A stretch of 59,497 bases of DNA, taken from the NCBI GenBank assembly GCA_030427485.1, contig JAUICG010000029.1:1-59497 (forward strand). Direction: 5' to 3'. The notes under the pieces were generated by a model. It ran no database searches, was not told the origin of the DNA, and saw only the letters and a program-made list of their open reading frames with translations. The stretch comes from Gammaproteobacteria bacterium. GTDB lineage: Bacteria > Pseudomonadota > Gammaproteobacteria > Pseudomonadales > Halieaceae. This document shows positions 9,082-17,863 of the stretch, one piece after another (position 1 is the stretch's first letter; each line of letters opens with the position of its first letter). A program made the position numbers and the translations under genes.

Positions 9082-9618
9082 ATGTCCATTCCCGATTTCC
9101 AGCGTAACTACTTCCAACTGTTTGAGCTGCCGCTAGGGTTTGCGCTGGACCAGGCGCAATTGAGTCGCCGCTACCGGCAGTTGCAGCGCGAGTTGCATCC
9201 GGACCGCTACGCCGGCGCCTCGGCGCATGAGCAGCGGCTGGCGGTGCAATATTCATCCCTGATCAACGAGGCCTATGCCACGCTGCGCAAACCGCTGCCG
9301 CGGGCGCTCTACCTGCTGGAGACCGCCGGCATGAACGCGGAAGCGGTTGCCGCCAGGCCGGTGGATGGCGGCTTTCTGATCCAGCAAATGGAACTCAGGG
9401 AAAAGCTTGAGGAAATGGACGACCTGGTGGACCCGGAAACGGCGCTGGATCACCTGGTCGCAGAAATTGGCGCTGATGTGGCTGCGTTACAGGAGCAGTT
9501 TTCCGCGGCATTTACCGCGGGCGACTTGCCGGCGGCCGCCAGTGCCTGTGTGAAAATGCAATACCTGGACAAGCTGCTGCGGGAAGCGGAGCAGATCGAG
9601 TCCGGGTTGATCGACTGA
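9082..9618 (+). CDS. hscB: Co-chaperone HscB
   Basis: J-type co-chaperone that brings loaded IscU to HscA and stimulates its ATPase. It has 178 residues: an N-terminal J domain with the HPD motif (ELHPDRYAG) and a C-terminal helical IscU-binding domain. It sits between iscA and hscA as in other isc operons. Confidence 0.96.
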   Translation: MSIPDFQRNYFQLFELPLGFALDQAQLSRRYRQLQRELHPDRYAGASAHEQRLAVQYSSLINEAYATLRKPLPRALYLLETAGMNAEAVAARPVDGGFLIQQMELREKLEEMDDLVDPETALDHLVAEIGADVAALQEQFSAAFTAGDLPAAASACVKMQYLDKLLREAEQIESGLID

Positions 9619-9638
9619 CAGGATGACCAAGGCCAGGT

Positions 9639-11519
9639 ATGGCACTACTCCAGATCGCAGAACCCGGACAATCACCACTGCCACACCAGGTAAAACGCGC
9701 GGTGGGCATAGACCTCGGAACCACCAATTCTCTGGTTGCCGCGATGCGCGGGGGCCGGGCCACAGTCCTGCCCGACGAGAGCGGCGCGGTGATGCTGCCT
9801 TCAGTGGTCAATTACAGTGCCGATCGTCCGCCACTCGTCGGCATGGGTGCGGTGGAACTGGGAGTGCATAGGCCGGCCGACACCCTGATGTCGATAAAAC
9901 GTTTCATGGGCCGCGGCAGCGAAGATGCATTGGCCGACGCGCAGCGCTCCCGCTACCGCCTCGCCGAGGGCCAGGGGCTGGTGCGTTTTGTCACCAGTGG
10001 CGGCGAGGTCAGCCCGGTGGAAGTCTCTGCCGATATTCTTCGCGTGTTGCGCCGGCGGGCCGTCGATACGCTCGGCGGCGACATCGACGGAGCTGTGATC
10101 ACTGTACCGGCCTACTTCGACGAAGCGCAGCGCCAGGCTACCAAGGACGCCGCCAAACTGGCGGGCTTGCGCGTGCTGCGCCTGCTCAATGAGCCCACCG
10201 CCGCCGCCGTCGCCTATGGCCTGGACTCCGCGGAGGAGGGGGTGATCGCAGTGTATGATCTCGGCGGCGGCACCTTCGATATTTCCATTTTACGTTTGCA
10301 GAAGGGCGTCTTCGAAGTCCTTGCCACCGGCGGCGATACCGCGCTTGGAGGGGATGACCTCGATGCCGCGTTGGCGGACTGGGTGCTGGAGGAGAGCGGT
10401 TCCCCCACGCTCACTGCTGGCCAGTTCCGGCAGTTGCAGGCCGCTTCACGCGCCGCCAAGGAGCGGCTCACCGACCAACAGGAAGTCGACATCGACCTGC
10501 AGGGTGTGCTGCCGGCGGGCGGCACACTGCGCATAACCCGGGACACGTTTGAGGGCCTGATTCTCCCGTTGGTCAAGCGTACCCTGCGCGCCTGCCGCAA
10601 GTGCCTGCGCGATGCGGAGCTGGAGGCGGCGGTCGATAACATTGTGATGGTGGGCGGTTCCACCCGTGTGCCGCTTGTCCGGGAGGCGGTGGGTGAGTTT
10701 TTCAAGCGCTCGCCGCTCATCGATATCGACCCCGACCAGGTGGTGGCCATTGGCGCGGCGATACAGGCGGATATTCTGGCGGGCAACCGTCCCGAGGGTG
10801 ACCTGCTGCTGCTCGACGTGATCCCGCTGTCGCTGGGGATCGAAACCATGGGCGGCCTGGTGGAAAAAATCGTGCCGCGCAATACCACGATCCCGGTGAG
10901 TCGGGCGCAGGAGTTCACCACGTTCAAGGACGGGCAAACAGCGCTCGCAGTGCATATCCTGCAGGGTGAGCGGGAGATGGTCAGCGACTGTCGCTCCCTG
11001 GCGCATTTTGAATTGCGCGGCATTCCCCCGATGGTGGCCGGCGCGGCGAGGATTCAGGTCACCTTCCAGGTAGACGCCGACGGCCTGCTCAACGTGTCCG
11101 CCCGCGAGGCGATTACCGGTGCCGAGGCGAGCATCACGGTCAAGCCTTCCTTTGGCCTCAGCGACGAGGAGATTACGGGCATGCTGCAGGCGTCGTTCAG
11201 TCACGCGGCTGAAGACAAGGAAGCCCGTAAACTGGCCGAGGAACGACTCGCCGCGTGGCAGTTGCTGGAGGGCTTGAAATCGGCCCTCAAGGCGGACGGC
11301 GAGGCCCTGCTCAGCGCGGAGGAGCGCGCGGCTATCGCCGGGCAGATGACAGACCTGCAGGCACTGGTGGAGGGCCAAGACGCCCAGGCGATTCACACGC
11401 AGACAGAGCAACTGGGGCGTTTGAGCGAGGCGTTCGCGGCGCGGCGCATGGACAAGAGTATTCGACAGGCGCTGGCCGGCGTGTCCCTGGATTCGCTGGA
11501 TGACGAGGTAACCCCGTGA
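9639..11519 (+). CDS. hscA: Fe-S assembly Hsp70 chaperone HscA
   Basis: Specialised Hsp70 that releases clusters from IscU in an ATP-dependent cycle. It has 626 residues. ATPase-domain motifs are visible: VGIDLGTTNSLVA, VYDLGGGTFDISIL and VMVGGSTRVPLVREAV. A substrate-binding domain and helical lid follow (GLLNVSAREAITG). It overlaps fdx by 4 bp. Confidence 0.97.
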   Translation: MALLQIAEPGQSPLPHQVKRAVGIDLGTTNSLVAAMRGGRATVLPDESGAVMLPSVVNYSADRPPLVGMGAVELGVHRPADTLMSIKRFMGRGSEDALADAQRSRYRLAEGQGLVRFVTSGGEVSPVEVSADILRVLRRRAVDTLGGDIDGAVITVPAYFDEAQRQATKDAAKLAGLRVLRLLNEPTAAAVAYGLDSAEEGVIAVYDLGGGTFDISILRLQKGVFEVLATGGDTALGGDDLDAALADWVLEESGSPTLTAGQFRQLQAASRAAKERLTDQQEVDIDLQGVLPAGGTLRITRDTFEGLILPLVKRTLRACRKCLRDAELEAAVDNIVMVGGSTRVPLVREAVGEFFKRSPLIDIDPDQVVAIGAAIQADILAGNRPEGDLLLLDVIPLSLGIETMGGLVEKIVPRNTTIPVSRAQEFTTFKDGQTALAVHILQGEREMVSDCRSLAHFELRGIPPMVAGAARIQVTFQVDADGLLNVSAREAITGAEASITVKPSFGLSDEEITGMLQASFSHAAEDKEARKLAEERLAAWQLLEGLKSALKADGEALLSAEERAAIAGQMTDLQALVEGQDAQAIHTQTEQLGRLSEAFAARRMDKSIRQALAGVSLDSLDDEVTP

Positions 11520-11854
11520 CAAAGATCGTAGTGCTACCCAACGAGAACCTGTGCCCGGAAGGGGCGTTGTTAGAAGTCGAGCCCGGCGAAAGTATCTGCC
11601 GCGCGCTGCTGCGCAACGATATCGAGATCGAGCACGCCTGCGAAATGTCCTGTGCCTGCACCACCTGCCACGTCCTGGTGCGGGAGGGCTACGACAGCCT
11701 GGAGCCGCCCGATGACCTCGAAGACGATTTCCTGGACATGGCCTGGGGGTTGGAGCCGGACTCGCGCCTGAGTTGCCAGGCGATTGTCGCTGATGAAGAC
11801 CTGGTGATAGAAATACCCCGTTACACGATCAATATGGTATCCGAGCAACACTGA
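11516..11854 (+). CDS. fdx: ISC-type [2Fe-2S] ferredoxin
   Basis: Electron donor for cluster assembly. It has 112 residues with the adrenodoxin-type pattern CEMSCACTTC followed by the distal SCQAI cysteine. It starts at a GTG overlapping the hscA stop, which indicates translational coupling within the isc operon. Confidence 0.96.
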   Translation: MTKIVVLPNENLCPEGALLEVEPGESICRALLRNDIEIEHACEMSCACTTCHVLVREGYDSLEPPDDLEDDFLDMAWGLEPDSRLSCQAIVADEDLVIEIPRYTINMVSEQH

Positions 11855-11868
11855 GAGGGAGAGCGCCG

Positions 11869-12063
11869 ATGCGGTGGACCGATGTGGACACAATAGCGAT
11901 TGAACTGGTGGAAGCCCATCCCGGCGTCGATCCGTTGACGATCAATTTTGTCGACCTGCGGAACTGGGTGATCGCACTGCCGGATTTTGACGATGACCCG
12001 AAGCATAGCGGTGAGAAAATCCTCGAGGCGATTCAGGCGGCCTGGATTGAGGAACTGGATTAG
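11869..12063 (+). CDS. iscX: Fe-S assembly protein IscX
   Basis: Small acidic protein (64 residues) that binds IscS and iron and tunes cluster assembly. Its length and the motifs MRWTDVDTIAIELVEAHP and FVDLRNWV match the family. It is the last gene of the isc operon; a 466-bp gene-poor gap follows. Confidence 0.95.
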   Translation: MRWTDVDTIAIELVEAHPGVDPLTINFVDLRNWVIALPDFDDDPKHSGEKILEAIQAAWIEELD

Positions 12064-12117
12064 TTACTCGCTTGCCATCGTATACGAGTACGCCGATGTT
12101 GTAGCACTCCGGCCCAC

Positions 12118-12194
12118 GGGTTCGGGTATCGGGTGTGCAATTCGTCCGCTTCCCCGATACTCGCTGACAAATTGCACACCCGACCCCCGAACCC
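12118..12194. repeat. REP-like 29-bp inverted repeat
   Basis: Two 29-nt arms (12118-12146 and 12166-12194) are reverse complements with three mismatches around a 19-nt loop. Each arm contains the block GGGTGTGCAATT. The structure is too large and lacks a T-tract, so it is not a standard terminator. The shape resembles the extragenic palindromes mobilised by REP-associated tyrosine transposases. No second copy is visible in this window and no transposase is nearby. Confidence 0.7.
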
Positions 12195-12462
12195 TCGTAA
12201 CTGGCCACTTCCGAGAACATTGTTTCAATAACCGCATCGACTGAGGCTTCGGGCGGTAAAACGGGTGGTCTGAGATAACCGATTCCGCAGGCCAGCTGCA
12301 TTTGCCAGCCAGGATAAAACAGCTTCGGGCTGTGCCGACACATGCACGGTGCTAACCCGCCGCAACAGCGCCGGATTTGAGGTAAAATCCCCGCTTTTCC
12401 CTCTTGATTCGTAAATAGCTGATTTAAAAGAAAAAGAATCTTCAGCGCGGCAGTAATTGCAG

Positions 12463-12491
12463 GTGAAACGGCGGCTTAAAATCCGTATAAT
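12463..12491 (+). promoter_or_regulatory. Probable ndk promoter
   Basis: GTGAAA (12463-12468), a 17-bp spacer and a perfect TATAAT (12486-12491), placed about 40 bp before the ndk ATG. It is recognised by eye. Confidence 0.6.
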
Positions 12492-12529
12492 TGCGCGCTT
12501 CCCAAAATGAGCCTTTCTGGAGATACCCC

Positions 12530-12955
12530 ATGGCTGTAGAACGTACCCTGTCCATCATCAAACCTGACGCGGTTGGCAAGAACATTATTGGCAAAATCTA
12601 CTCGAGATTTGAGAGCAACGGCTTGCAAATCGTTGCGTCCAAAATGCTTCGCCTGAGCGATACGGTGGCCGGTGGGTTCTATGCCGAACACAAGGAGCGG
12701 CCCTTTTATCCCGCGCTGATCGAGTTCATGACGTCCGGCCCGGTTGTGGTGCAGGTGCTGGAAGGCGAGGGCGCGATTGCCAGGAACCGTGAACTGATGG
12801 GCGCCACCAATCCGGCGGAGGCCGAGGCAGGCACCATCCGCGCGGATTTCGCCTCCTCGATTGACGCCAATGCGGTACACGGCTCGGATTCTCCGCAGTC
12901 GGCTGCCCGCGAAATCGCCTATTTTTTCGCCTCCAGCGAACTCTGCGAGCGCTAG
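12530..12955 (+). CDS. ndk: Nucleoside diphosphate kinase
   Basis: Moves the gamma phosphate of ATP to other NDPs through a phosphohistidine. It has 141 residues, canonical length. The phosphorylated residue is His117 in NAVHGSDSPQSA, and the substrate loop RNRELMGATNP is present. The ATG at 12530 gives the expected N-terminus MAVERTLSIIKPDAV; the 13 in-frame upstream codons overlap the promoter and are not used. It is the first gene of the ndk-rlmN-pilF-rodZ-ispG-hisS series. Confidence 0.98.
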   Translation: MAVERTLSIIKPDAVGKNIIGKIYSRFESNGLQIVASKMLRLSDTVAGGFYAEHKERPFYPALIEFMTSGPVVVQVLEGEGAIARNRELMGATNPAEAEAGTIRADFASSIDANAVHGSDSPQSAAREIAYFFASSELCER

Positions 12956-12973
12956 GAAGCCGCGCACTCCCCG

Positions 12974-14128
12974 ATGACGACGCTCCCGCTGGCAGATACC
13001 CCCGCCGCGCCTGGCAACAGAGTGAATTTGCTGGGCCTGACGCGCATGCAGATGGAGCAGTTCTTCCTGGACATCGGGGAAAAAAAGTTCCGCGCGCAGC
13101 AGGTATTGAAATGGATACACCACGCGGGCGTTACCCGGATCGAGGACATGTCCAACCTGGGTCGCGCGCTGCGCGTCAAATTGCTGGAAATCGCGGAGGT
13201 TCGTCCGCCGGAAATCGCCAGCCAGCAGGATTCCAGCGACGGTACCCGCAAGTGGGCGATTCGTGTGGAAGGGGGTGGGCTGGTTGAAACGGTGCTGATC
13301 CCCGCGGGCAATCGCGCCACGCTGTGTGTGTCCTCGCAGGTGGGCTGCAGTCTCGATTGCAGTTTCTGCTCCACGGGAAAGCAGGGCTTCCAGCGCGACC
13401 TGACGGCCGCCGAGATCATCGGCCAGGTCTGGCTGGCGATCAAGTCCTATGACGCCTTCGGACCGGGCAGGAACCGCGTTGTTTCCAATGTGGTGATGAT
13501 GGGCATGGGTGAGCCGCTGCTGAACTTCGACAACGTGGTCGCGGCGATGGACCTGATGCTGGAGGATCTCGCCTATGGTCTGTCAAAACGCCGGGTGACG
13601 CTGAGTACGTCCGGTGTCGTGCCGGCACTGGATCGCCTGGCTGGTGTCAGCGAGGTGTCGCTGGCGGTATCCCTGCATGCGCCGAATGACGAACTGCGCA
13701 ATCAACTGGTTCCGATCAACCGCAAATACCCGATCGCCGTTCTACTGGAAAGCTGTCGCAACTACATGGCCGCACAGAGCGACAAAAGCCGCGTGCCGAC
13801 CATTGAGTACACCCTGATCAGCGGTGTTAACGACAGGGTGGAGCACGCCAGGGAACTGGTGGAATTGCTGCGCGACTTTCCCTGTAAGGTTAACCTCATA
13901 CCCTTCAACACCTTTGCGCAATCCGGGTATCGCAGGCCCAGTGGCAACGCAGTGCAGCGCTTCTGGCAAGTGCTGGTGGATGCAGGCTATATTGTGACGG
14001 TCAGAACGACGCGCGGCGATGATATCGATGCCGCCTGCGGTCAGCTGGTGGGGCAGGTCGTTGATCGTACCCGTCGCAGCGAACGCCACCGCGCGGCGGA
14101 CGATACGCAGATAATATCAGTGGGGTAG
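12974..14128 (+). CDS. rlmN: Dual-specificity RNA methyltransferase RlmN
   Basis: Radical-SAM enzyme that makes 2-methyladenosine at A2503 of 23S rRNA and A37 of some tRNAs. It has 384 residues. The [4Fe-4S]-SAM motif CX3CX2C is seen in GCSLDCSFCSTG, and GMGEPLLNFDNV is typical of the family. A C-terminal cysteine (DDIDAACGQL) corresponds to the catalytic methyl-carrying residue. The position between ndk and pilF is conserved. Confidence 0.97.
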   Translation: MTTLPLADTPAAPGNRVNLLGLTRMQMEQFFLDIGEKKFRAQQVLKWIHHAGVTRIEDMSNLGRALRVKLLEIAEVRPPEIASQQDSSDGTRKWAIRVEGGGLVETVLIPAGNRATLCVSSQVGCSLDCSFCSTGKQGFQRDLTAAEIIGQVWLAIKSYDAFGPGRNRVVSNVVMMGMGEPLLNFDNVVAAMDLMLEDLAYGLSKRRVTLSTSGVVPALDRLAGVSEVSLAVSLHAPNDELRNQLVPINRKYPIAVLLESCRNYMAAQSDKSRVPTIEYTLISGVNDRVEHARELVELLRDFPCKVNLIPFNTFAQSGYRRPSGNAVQRFWQVLVDAGYIVTVRTTRGDDIDAACGQLVGQVVDRTRRSERHRAADDTQIISVG

Positions 14129-14130
14129 GC

Positions 14131-14925
14131 ATGTCATTGGATTTCCGAGCCGCTATGAAACGCTTCCTTTCTCCGCTGTTCCTGGTGCTGGCATGCGCCC
14201 TGTCGGGAGGTTGTGTCACCACCACCGAGGGCGGGTTCACCGAGGAGGCATCGCCATCAAAGGCGCTGGACAAGCGCGTGGCCCTCGCCAGGCAGTACAT
14301 CGGGGAGGGCAACTGGGAGGCCGCAAAACGCAATCTGAAGCTGGCGGAGGAGATCGACGCCACCAGCCCACAGGTTTACGAGGCGTTTGCGCTGGTCTAC
14401 CAGAGTACCGGGGAGTACGAGCTGGCGGAGCAGAATTTCAAGCGGGCGATCAGCCTGGACAGGAACTTCTCCCGCTGTCGCAACAACTACGCGGCCTTTT
14501 TGTACAGCCAGCAGCGCTATAAGGAAGCGGAGGAGCAACTGGACTATGTAGTGAAGGATACGCTCTACTCCGGTCGCCCCAATGCGTTTGTAAACCTCGG
14601 TTTATGCCGCCTGAAGCTGTTCGATACACAGGGCGCCGAGGAGGCCTTCGTGCGCGCCCTGGCGATGGATCGCACGAACACCATTGCGCTGTATGAACTC
14701 GCCAGGATTCGCTATGAGGCCCAGGACTATCCCACTGCCAACAAGTACTATGATACCTATCGCACAGTGGTGAGGAAGCAGTCGGCGGCGGCCCTGCTGC
14801 TGGGCATCCAGTTGGCCAAGGTCGATGGCGACCGCGATTCCGAGGCGAGTTATGCGCTGGCACTGCGTAACCTGTACCCCAAATCCGCCGAATACCAGGC
14901 CTACAAGCGGACTGTGAAAAAGTGA
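14131..14925 (+). CDS. pilF: Type IV pilus biogenesis/stability lipoprotein PilF (PilW)
   Basis: Outer-membrane TPR lipoprotein needed for PilQ secretin assembly. It has 264 residues from the ATG at 14131. A second ATG at 14155 (MKRFLSPLFLVLACALSGGC) gives a tighter lipoprotein signal with lipobox LSGGC and may be the real start. Tandem TPRs follow (VYEAFALVYQSTGEYELAEQ). It overlaps rodZ by 4 bp. The window contains no other pilus genes; rlmN-pilF-rodZ-ispG is simply the usual chromosomal location. Confidence 0.92.
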   Translation: MSLDFRAAMKRFLSPLFLVLACALSGGCVTTTEGGFTEEASPSKALDKRVALARQYIGEGNWEAAKRNLKLAEEIDATSPQVYEAFALVYQSTGEYELAEQNFKRAISLDRNFSRCRNNYAAFLYSQQRYKEAEEQLDYVVKDTLYSGRPNAFVNLGLCRLKLFDTQGAEEAFVRALAMDRTNTIALYELARIRYEAQDYPTANKYYDTYRTVVRKQSAAALLLGIQLAKVDGDRDSEASYALALRNLYPKSAEYQAYKRTVKK

Positions 14926-15401
14926 CCGATAAACTGCAGCAGCTTGACGCGTTTACCACGCCCGGATCGTTGCTGAAAGCCGCCCGGGAAGCGCAGGGTA
15001 TGTCGGAGAGGGAGGCCGCTGACCGACTCAATCTCATGCCGAACTATGTGGGCATTCTGGAGCGCGACGATTACCAGGCATTGCGCAGTCCGCCGTTCGC
15101 GCGCGGTTATATAAAAGCCTATGGACGGCTGCTGGGGCTGGACGAGCAGCAACTCATGGAGGTGTTTGACCAGGTTGCCGAGGTCGCGCCAGTGCAGTAT
15201 GAAATGCGCGCAGCTCACCGGCCCTTGCAACTGCAACGCACTGGTACGGGCGTAGTAGTCGGCCTGGGTGTACTGTTACTGCTTGTGTTGGCATTGTGGT
15301 GGTCGCAAAAGCAGGGCGGTGAGCCGCCGGCGACCGCGCAGGGCGAAGCAGCGCATCCAGGCGTGGAAGAGCGGCGGCATTATGCAGGAGGTGGTGAATG
15401 A
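14922..15401 (+). CDS. rodZ: Short RodZ-like cytoskeletal helix-turn-helix protein
   Basis: RodZ couples MreB filaments to the elongation machinery. This copy has an N-terminal Cro/C1-type HTH (SLLKAAREAQGMSEREAADR, PPFARGYIKAYGRLLGLD) and one membrane helix near residues 108-127 (GTGVVVGLGVLLLLVLALWW). It then ends after about 30 residues, at 159 in total. The usual periplasmic DUF4115 domain is missing; normal RodZ is about 300 residues. The stop overlaps the ispG ATG, leaving no room for a frameshifted remainder. Starts at a GTG overlapping the pilF stop. Confidence 0.85.
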   Translation: MTDKLQQLDAFTTPGSLLKAAREAQGMSEREAADRLNLMPNYVGILERDDYQALRSPPFARGYIKAYGRLLGLDEQQLMEVFDQVAEVAPVQYEMRAAHRPLQLQRTGTGVVVGLGVLLLLVLALWWSQKQGGEPPATAQGEAAHPGVEERRHYAGGGE

Positions 15402-16528
15402 AAATCGAGTCGCCCATTACCCGCCGCGTATCGAGGCAGATTCATGTCGGCAGTGTGCCGGTCGGTGGCGATGCGCCCATCAGCGTCCAGAGTATGACGA
15501 ATACCGACACCTGTGACGTGGCGGCTACCGTTGCGCAGGTCAGGGCTATCGCGGACGCGGGTGCCGACATAGTGCGAGTATCTGTGCCCACCATGGATGC
15601 GGCCGAGGCGTTTCGGCGGATCCGCGCGCAAGTCAGCGTACCGCTGGTAGCCGATATTCATTTCGATCACAAGATTGCTCTCAAGGTCGCCGAGTACGGC
15701 GTGGACTGCCTGCGTATCAATCCCGGAAATATCGGCCGGGATGACAAGGTACGTGCGGTTATCGACAGCGCGCGGGACAAAGGTATCCCGATCCGGATCG
15801 GTGTAAATGCGGGCTCCCTGGGCAAGGAACTCCAGCGGAAGTATGGCGAGCCCACTCCCGAGGCCCTGGTGGAATCGGCCATGCACCACGTTGATATCCT
15901 GGACAAGTTCAATTACCCGGACTTCAAGGTCAGCGTAAAGGCGTCGGGAGTTTTCATGGCGGTGGCGGCCTATCGTCTGCTGGCCACGAAAATAGATCAG
16001 CCTTTGCATCTGGGAATAACCGAGGCCGGCGGACTGCGTGGCGGAACCGTCAAGTCCGCGGTAGGGCTGGGAATGCTGCTGATGGATGGTATCGGTGATA
16101 CGCTCCGCGTCTCACTGGCGGCGGATCCGGTGGAGGAGGTCAAGGTCGGATTCGATATTCTGAAAAGCCTGCAGTTGCGCGCCAACGGGATCAATTTCAT
16201 TGCCTGTCCCAGTTGCTCGCGGCAAAACTTCGATGTGGTCGGCACCATGAATATCCTCGAACAGCGGCTTGAGGATGTGCGAACGCCAATGGATGTCGCC
16301 GTCATCGGTTGTATCGTCAATGGGCCGGGGGAGGCCAGGGAGGCCGATGTGGGGCTCACCGGAGCGACACCCAATAACCTGATCTACCTCGATGGGGAGC
16401 CGCATCACAAAATAAGCAATGAGGATTTTATCGACCATCTCGAAGAGGTGATCCGGAAGCGTGCCGCGGACCTGGAGCAGGCGCGCGTCAGACTGGAAGA
16501 ACAGTTGATTGCGAAATCGAAGCGCTGA
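15398..16528 (+). CDS. ispG: 4-hydroxy-3-methylbut-2-en-1-yl diphosphate synthase IspG
   Basis: Penultimate enzyme of the MEP isoprenoid pathway, a [4Fe-4S] reductive dehydratase turning MEcPP into HMBPP. It has 376 residues. N-terminal TIM-barrel motifs (ISVQSMTNTDTCDV, VPLVADIHFDH, LRINPGNIG) are followed by cluster cysteines in ACPSCSRQNFD and GCIVNGPGEA. It overlaps rodZ by 4 bp; hisS follows. Confidence 0.97.
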   Translation: MKIESPITRRVSRQIHVGSVPVGGDAPISVQSMTNTDTCDVAATVAQVRAIADAGADIVRVSVPTMDAAEAFRRIRAQVSVPLVADIHFDHKIALKVAEYGVDCLRINPGNIGRDDKVRAVIDSARDKGIPIRIGVNAGSLGKELQRKYGEPTPEALVESAMHHVDILDKFNYPDFKVSVKASGVFMAVAAYRLLATKIDQPLHLGITEAGGLRGGTVKSAVGLGMLLMDGIGDTLRVSLAADPVEEVKVGFDILKSLQLRANGINFIACPSCSRQNFDVVGTMNILEQRLEDVRTPMDVAVIGCIVNGPGEAREADVGLTGATPNNLIYLDGEPHHKISNEDFIDHLEEVIRKRAADLEQARVRLEEQLIAKSKR

Positions 16529-16555
16529 CTGTTTACACCGTGTAATGGAGTTCAA

Positions 16556-17839
16556 GTGAGTGAAATAACCGCCATTCGGGGGATGAACGACATCCTGCCG
16601 GGCGACACAGCCTGTTGGCAGTATCTGGAACGCAGCATAGCCGCGGTGCTGGGCAGCTATGGTTACAGCGAGATTCGCCTGCCCGTGGTGGAGAAAACAG
16701 CGTTGTTCAAGCGTTCCATCGGGGAGGTTACCGATATCGTCGAGAAGGAGATGTACACCTTCGATGATCGCAACGGCGACAGCATGACCTTGCGCCCGGA
16801 AGGTACCGCGGGCTGCGTTCGTGCCGCCATCCAGCAGGGGCTGCTCGGCACGCCGCAGCGCCTGTGGTACGCCGGCCCGATGTTTCGGTACGAGCGCCCG
16901 CAGAAAGGTCGCCAGAGACAGTTTCACCAGACAGGCGTGGAGTCGTTCGGTGTCGCCACTCCTGATATGGACGCGGAACTCATCCTGCTGTGCGCGACAC
17001 TGTGGCGGCAGTTGGGCCTGGTGGACTGCATGGAGCTACAGCTGAACTCTATCGGCAGCGCTGATGCGCGCAAAGCCTATCGCGCCGCGCTGGTCGAATT
17101 CCTGCAGGTGCGAGTGGAGTTGCTCGACGAAGACAGCCAGCGCCGTTTACACACGAATCCGCTGCGAATCCTGGACAGCAAGAATGCGCAGACGCAAGCT
17201 GTTCTCGATGAAGGGCCGAGTCTTGAGGATTTTCTCGACGACGAGGCGGAAGCCGATTTCGCTCGACTGTGCGAACTGCTGCAGGCGGCCGGCGTGAACT
17301 ATGTCGTCAACCGGCGGCTGGTGCGCGGCCTGGATTACTACAACAAAACTGTGTTTGAGTGGGTAACCCGGGACCTGGGCGCGCAGGGCACCGTTTGCGC
17401 CGGTGGCCGCTATGACGGCCTTGTCGCGCAACTCGGCGGCAGGGCGACACCGGCAATCGGTTGCGCGATGGGTATGGAACGACTGGTATTGTTGCTGATG
17501 GAACGGGGCGAGGCGCCGGCGGCACCGGCGATTGACGCCTATGTGGTCGCGGTCGGCAGCGATGCGCAGTGTCAGGCCCTGCGGGCGACAGAGGAATTGC
17601 GTGCACAGAAGCCACAGTTGCGTATCGTGCAGCACGCCGGGGGCGGCAGTTTTAAAAGCCAGATGAAAAAAGCCGACAAGAGCGGCGCCCGGGTCGCCCT
17701 GATTTGGGGTGAGGATGAGGTGGCGGCGCGGTCAGTCACCGTGAAGTCACTGCGCGCCAGCGAAGGCGAGCGCGCCGCGCAAGTGACCGTGGCGCTCCGG
17801 GATTTGGAAACCACTTTGTGCGCGGCGCTTGCGCACTGA
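16556..17839 (+). CDS. hisS: Histidyl-tRNA synthetase
   Basis: Class II aminoacyl-tRNA synthetase. It has 427 residues. N-terminal IRGMNDILP, motif 2 (MFRYERPQKGRQRQFHQ), the histidine-specific VRGLDYYNKTVFEW and GRYDGLVAQLGG, motif 3 (IGCAMGMERL) and the C-terminal anticodon-binding domain are all seen. It starts at a GTG. yfgM, bamB and der follow in the order found in many gammaproteobacteria. Confidence 0.98.
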   Translation: MSEITAIRGMNDILPGDTACWQYLERSIAAVLGSYGYSEIRLPVVEKTALFKRSIGEVTDIVEKEMYTFDDRNGDSMTLRPEGTAGCVRAAIQQGLLGTPQRLWYAGPMFRYERPQKGRQRQFHQTGVESFGVATPDMDAELILLCATLWRQLGLVDCMELQLNSIGSADARKAYRAALVEFLQVRVELLDEDSQRRLHTNPLRILDSKNAQTQAVLDEGPSLEDFLDDEAEADFARLCELLQAAGVNYVVNRRLVRGLDYYNKTVFEWVTRDLGAQGTVCAGGRYDGLVAQLGGRATPAIGCAMGMERLVLLLMERGEAPAAPAIDAYVVAVGSDAQCQALRATEELRAQKPQLRIVQHAGGGSFKSQMKKADKSGARVALIWGEDEVAARSVTVKSLRASEGERAAQVTVALRDLETTLCAALAH

Positions 17840-17863
17840 CAATACGGCAAGAGGAAAAACGAC

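Larger units (their letters stand above)
12064..12529. other. Intergenic region iscX-ndk
   Basis: This 466-bp stretch contains no convincing gene. It holds the large palindrome at 12118-12194 and the ndk promoter. A minus-strand frame at about 12200-12343 reads with reasonable codon use but matches no family I recognise and ends in the palindrome, so it may be the remnant of a lost gene. The last 100 bp before ndk are AT-rich. Confidence 0.5.
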
